Of a DNA stretch of 24,946 bases, positions 23,835 through 24,946 are shown in pieces. Below the pieces are notes generated by a model. That model searched no databases, was not told where the DNA came from, and was given only the letters and a program-made list of their open reading frames with translations. Source of the DNA: Victivallales bacterium (lineage in GTDB: Bacteria > Verrucomicrobiota > Lentisphaeria > Oligosphaerales > Oligosphaeraceae). Position numbers and translations under genes: made by a program. Location of the stretch: positions 1-24,946 of the forward strand of contig CAAGGB010000273.1 in the NCBI GenBank assembly GCA_900769285.1. Direction: 5' to 3'. Numbering within the stretch: position 1 is the stretch's first letter; every line of letters begins with the position of its first letter.

Positions 23835-24470
23835 TCAGTCGCCCAGACCCATGCCATTCAGCAGAACCTGGGTCGCCACAAACTGAAGACGACGCTCAAA
23901 CGGCGACCCCACACGGCCACGGGGATGCAGCAGCTCCAGCAGCCCCGGACACGCCGTGTGAACATGCGCCGGACTCACAAACAGCAGAAACCAGCAGAAC
24001 GCGCTCTCCGCGTCGTCCACACCCGTGATCCGCTGGTAGATCTCCGCAAACAACTGATACAGCGGACGCAGATGCTCCTCCACAATCCGGGTCCGCATCT
24101 CACTCGGATGCTGCAGCAGCTGCAGCAGCAGACACCGCGACGGGTCGTCATCGCCGCCGCACAGCTTCTGGAACACGCAGTCCACCATCCCCGTCACAAA
24201 CACCTTCTGACCCTCACGGGTCTCCAGCAGCGGCCCGTTCTCCTCGTAGTACTTCCGCAGGTCAACCTGCTTCCAGCGACCCAGCGCCACGTCCACCACC
24301 GCGTCAATCAGCCCCTCCTTCCCACCAAAGTGATAGTTCACCATGCAGGCGTCCACACCCGCCTCCCGAGCAATCTCCGACAGCTTCACCACCGTCATCC
24401 CACGCTCCGCAAACAGACGGCACGACGCCTCCAGCAACGCCTGACGCGACAAATCCCCGGATTTCCTCAT
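23835..24470 (-). CDS. TetR/AcrR-family transcriptional regulator
   Basis: This 211-aa protein has an N-terminal HTH (about 8-60): RQALLEASCRLFAERG, then VKLSEIAREAGVDACMVNYHFGGKEGL. The C-terminal ligand domain (about 75-205) has HPSEMRTRIVEEHLRPLYQLF, resembling the CecR/YbiH (DUF1956-type) C-terminus. The ATG at 24470 fits the family start and lies about 36 nt below the predicted transcription start, with AGGAG 10 nt upstream. The longer open frame above it crosses the promoter. The gene is first in line with fabK, fabH and fabF and is preceded by a 24-bp palindrome over its promoter. It therefore probably represses itself and the fab genes. The effector is unknown; an acyl-CoA or acyl-ACP signal is a guess from context. 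Confidence 0.92.
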   Translation of the reverse strand: MRKSGDLSRQALLEASCRLFAERGMTVVKLSEIAREAGVDACMVNYHFGGKEGLIDAVVDVALGRWKQVDLRKYYEENGPLLETREGQKVFVTGMVDCVFQKLCGGDDDPSRCLLLQLLQHPSEMRTRIVEEHLRPLYQLFAEIYQRITGVDDAESAFCWFLLFVSPAHVHTACPGLLELLHPRGRVGSPFERRLQFVATQVLLNGMGLGD

Positions 24471-24512
24471 CTCTCGACTGCTCCTCTGTTGACGGAATGG
24501 ACTATGTGTCCT

Positions 24513-24541
24513 AATATACATTTTAAAATGTATATTGTCAA
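24513..24541 (-). promoter_or_regulatory. Promoter of tetR-fabKHF with embedded palindromic operator
   Basis: On the minus strand TTGACA (24541-24536, perfect -35), a 17-nt spacer and TATATT (24518-24513, 5 of 6) form a near-ideal sigma-70 promoter. A perfect 24-bp palindrome at 24513-24536, with half-site AATATACATTTT, covers the spacer and the whole -10 box. A repressor bound here would block polymerase. On the opposite strand no matching -35 is present, so transcription is in one direction. Confidence 0.85.
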
Positions 24542-24615
24542 GGATTACCCATTGATGACAGGGAAAAATCCGCGTCTGGATACTTTCCCTTGAGGACGCT
24601 CGAAGGCCACCAGCG

Positions 24616-24716
24616 CCCTGCGGCGAAGCGAAGGCTCGTCTGCCCCGAGGCGCCCCGCCTTCGGACGGGGAACCGCTGCCGTCCCGATACGCCACCGACC
24701 GCCTCGCACGTTCACC
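24616..24716 (+). repeat. Dispersed intergenic repeat, copy 1
   Basis: This copy has a 68-bp core (24649-24716) that matches copy 2 at all but about four positions. A flank (24616-24648) is also found in the inverted copy at 7444-7546. The core holds a hairpin CCCCG-C-C-UUCG-G-A-CGGGG. Apart from the repeats and a small hairpin, 24542-24946 holds no gene I can support. Confidence 0.8.
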
Positions 24717-24820
24717 ATGCTCGGGCACGCTCGAACCTCTCAGCGGTGACAGCTACTCTTCTCCCCGTCCCGTCTCGAACGTTCCCCATGCCCGGGGACT
24801 ATGCTCGGGAGTGTTCGAAA

Positions 24821-24888
24821 GGCGCCCCGCCTTCGGACGGGGAACCGCTGCCGTCCCGGTCCGCCACCGACCGTCTCGAACGTTCACC
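24821..24888 (+). repeat. Dispersed intergenic repeat, copy 2 (core only)
   Basis: This 68-bp direct repeat of 24649-24716 has the same CCCCG...UUCG...CGGGG hairpin and ends in CGTTCACC. The flank seen in copies 1 and 3 is missing, so it is a shorter or partly replaced copy. Confidence 0.85.
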
Positions 24889-24906
24889 GGCTATGCCTCA
24901 CACACA

Positions 24907-24923
24907 GTCTCGCTTTTCGAGAC
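24907..24923. terminator. Small hairpin at the right edge, possible terminator
   Basis: GTCTCG (24907-24912) and CGAGAC (24918-24923) enclose CTTTT. It may end a gene lying to the right of the window. Evidence is weak. Confidence 0.25.
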
Positions 24924-24946
24924 GACTGCGGGAAAACCAATCAAAA

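Noticed and set aside
24513..24541. A second, divergent promoter reading rightward from the palindrome
   Set aside because: The palindrome supplies a TATATT on the plus strand, but the position 17 nt upstream reads GTCCTA, not a -35 box.
24471..24728. N-terminal extension of the TetR frame
   Set aside because: It crosses the promoter, the palindrome and an intergenic repeat. The HTH begins just after the ATG at 24470.
7221..24946. Sigma-54 (-24/-12) promoters near rpoN or its neighbours
   Set aside because: By eye I found no convincing TGGCAC-N5-TTGC pattern in the gaps. The promoters seen look like sigma-70 type.

Overview
The window looks like a piece of chromosome from a GC-rich, diderm (Gram-negative-type) bacterium. 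An LPS-assembly barrel (LptD) with a signal peptide shows the outer membrane. Every convincing protein gene is on the minus strand, so the window reads right to left. The taxon cannot be fixed from sequence alone. The mix of LptD, sigma-54, FabK-type enoyl reduction, Gfo/Idh/MocA oxidoreductase, GH36 glycosidase and many intergenic repeats would fit a PVC-group bacterium such as Lentisphaerota or Kiritimatiellota, but that is a guess.

Right end (20342-24946): a TetR-family regulator is followed by fabK, fabH and fabF with short gaps. This is a fatty-acid elongation operon. Upstream of tetR lies a near-consensus sigma-70 promoter (TTGACA, 17 nt, TATATT) whose spacer and -10 are contained in a 24-bp perfect palindrome, the likely TetR operator. 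Further upstream are two copies of a dispersed intergenic repeat.

Middle (7631-20150): an AlbA_2/HATPase_c_4 regulator-like protein sits between fabF and lptD. It is followed by lptD, htpG, a Gfo/Idh/MocA oxidoreductase, an RlmI-like rRNA methyltransferase tightly followed by rpoN (sigma-54), and a GH36 alpha-galactosidase. These are mostly housekeeping or metabolic genes with several GC-rich hairpins in the gaps.

Left end (1-7220): a complete type I restriction-modification operon, hsdM, a DUF1016 (YhcG-like) PD-(D/E)XK nuclease gene, hsdS and hsdR. The first three genes overlap by ATGA, and hsdR starts 7 nt after hsdS. HsdM and HsdR lengths and the HsdS architecture match the type IC (EcoR124I-like) family. 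The central HsdS linker is encoded by a 12-bp tandem repeat, so copy-number slippage could change target-site spacing. The HsdS target-recognition segments are strikingly AT-rich. The operon is bracketed by repeat-rich intergenic DNA, consistent with a defence island.

The main leads are the slippage-prone HsdS linker with a nuclease gene embedded in the operon, the operator-promoter of the tetR-fabKHF operon, a family of about 100-bp intergenic repeats, and short-period tandem repeats that recur just 3' of stop codons. I did not see tRNA, rRNA, CRISPR arrays, insertion-sequence transposases or phage genes. I did not find a clearly new multi-gene system.
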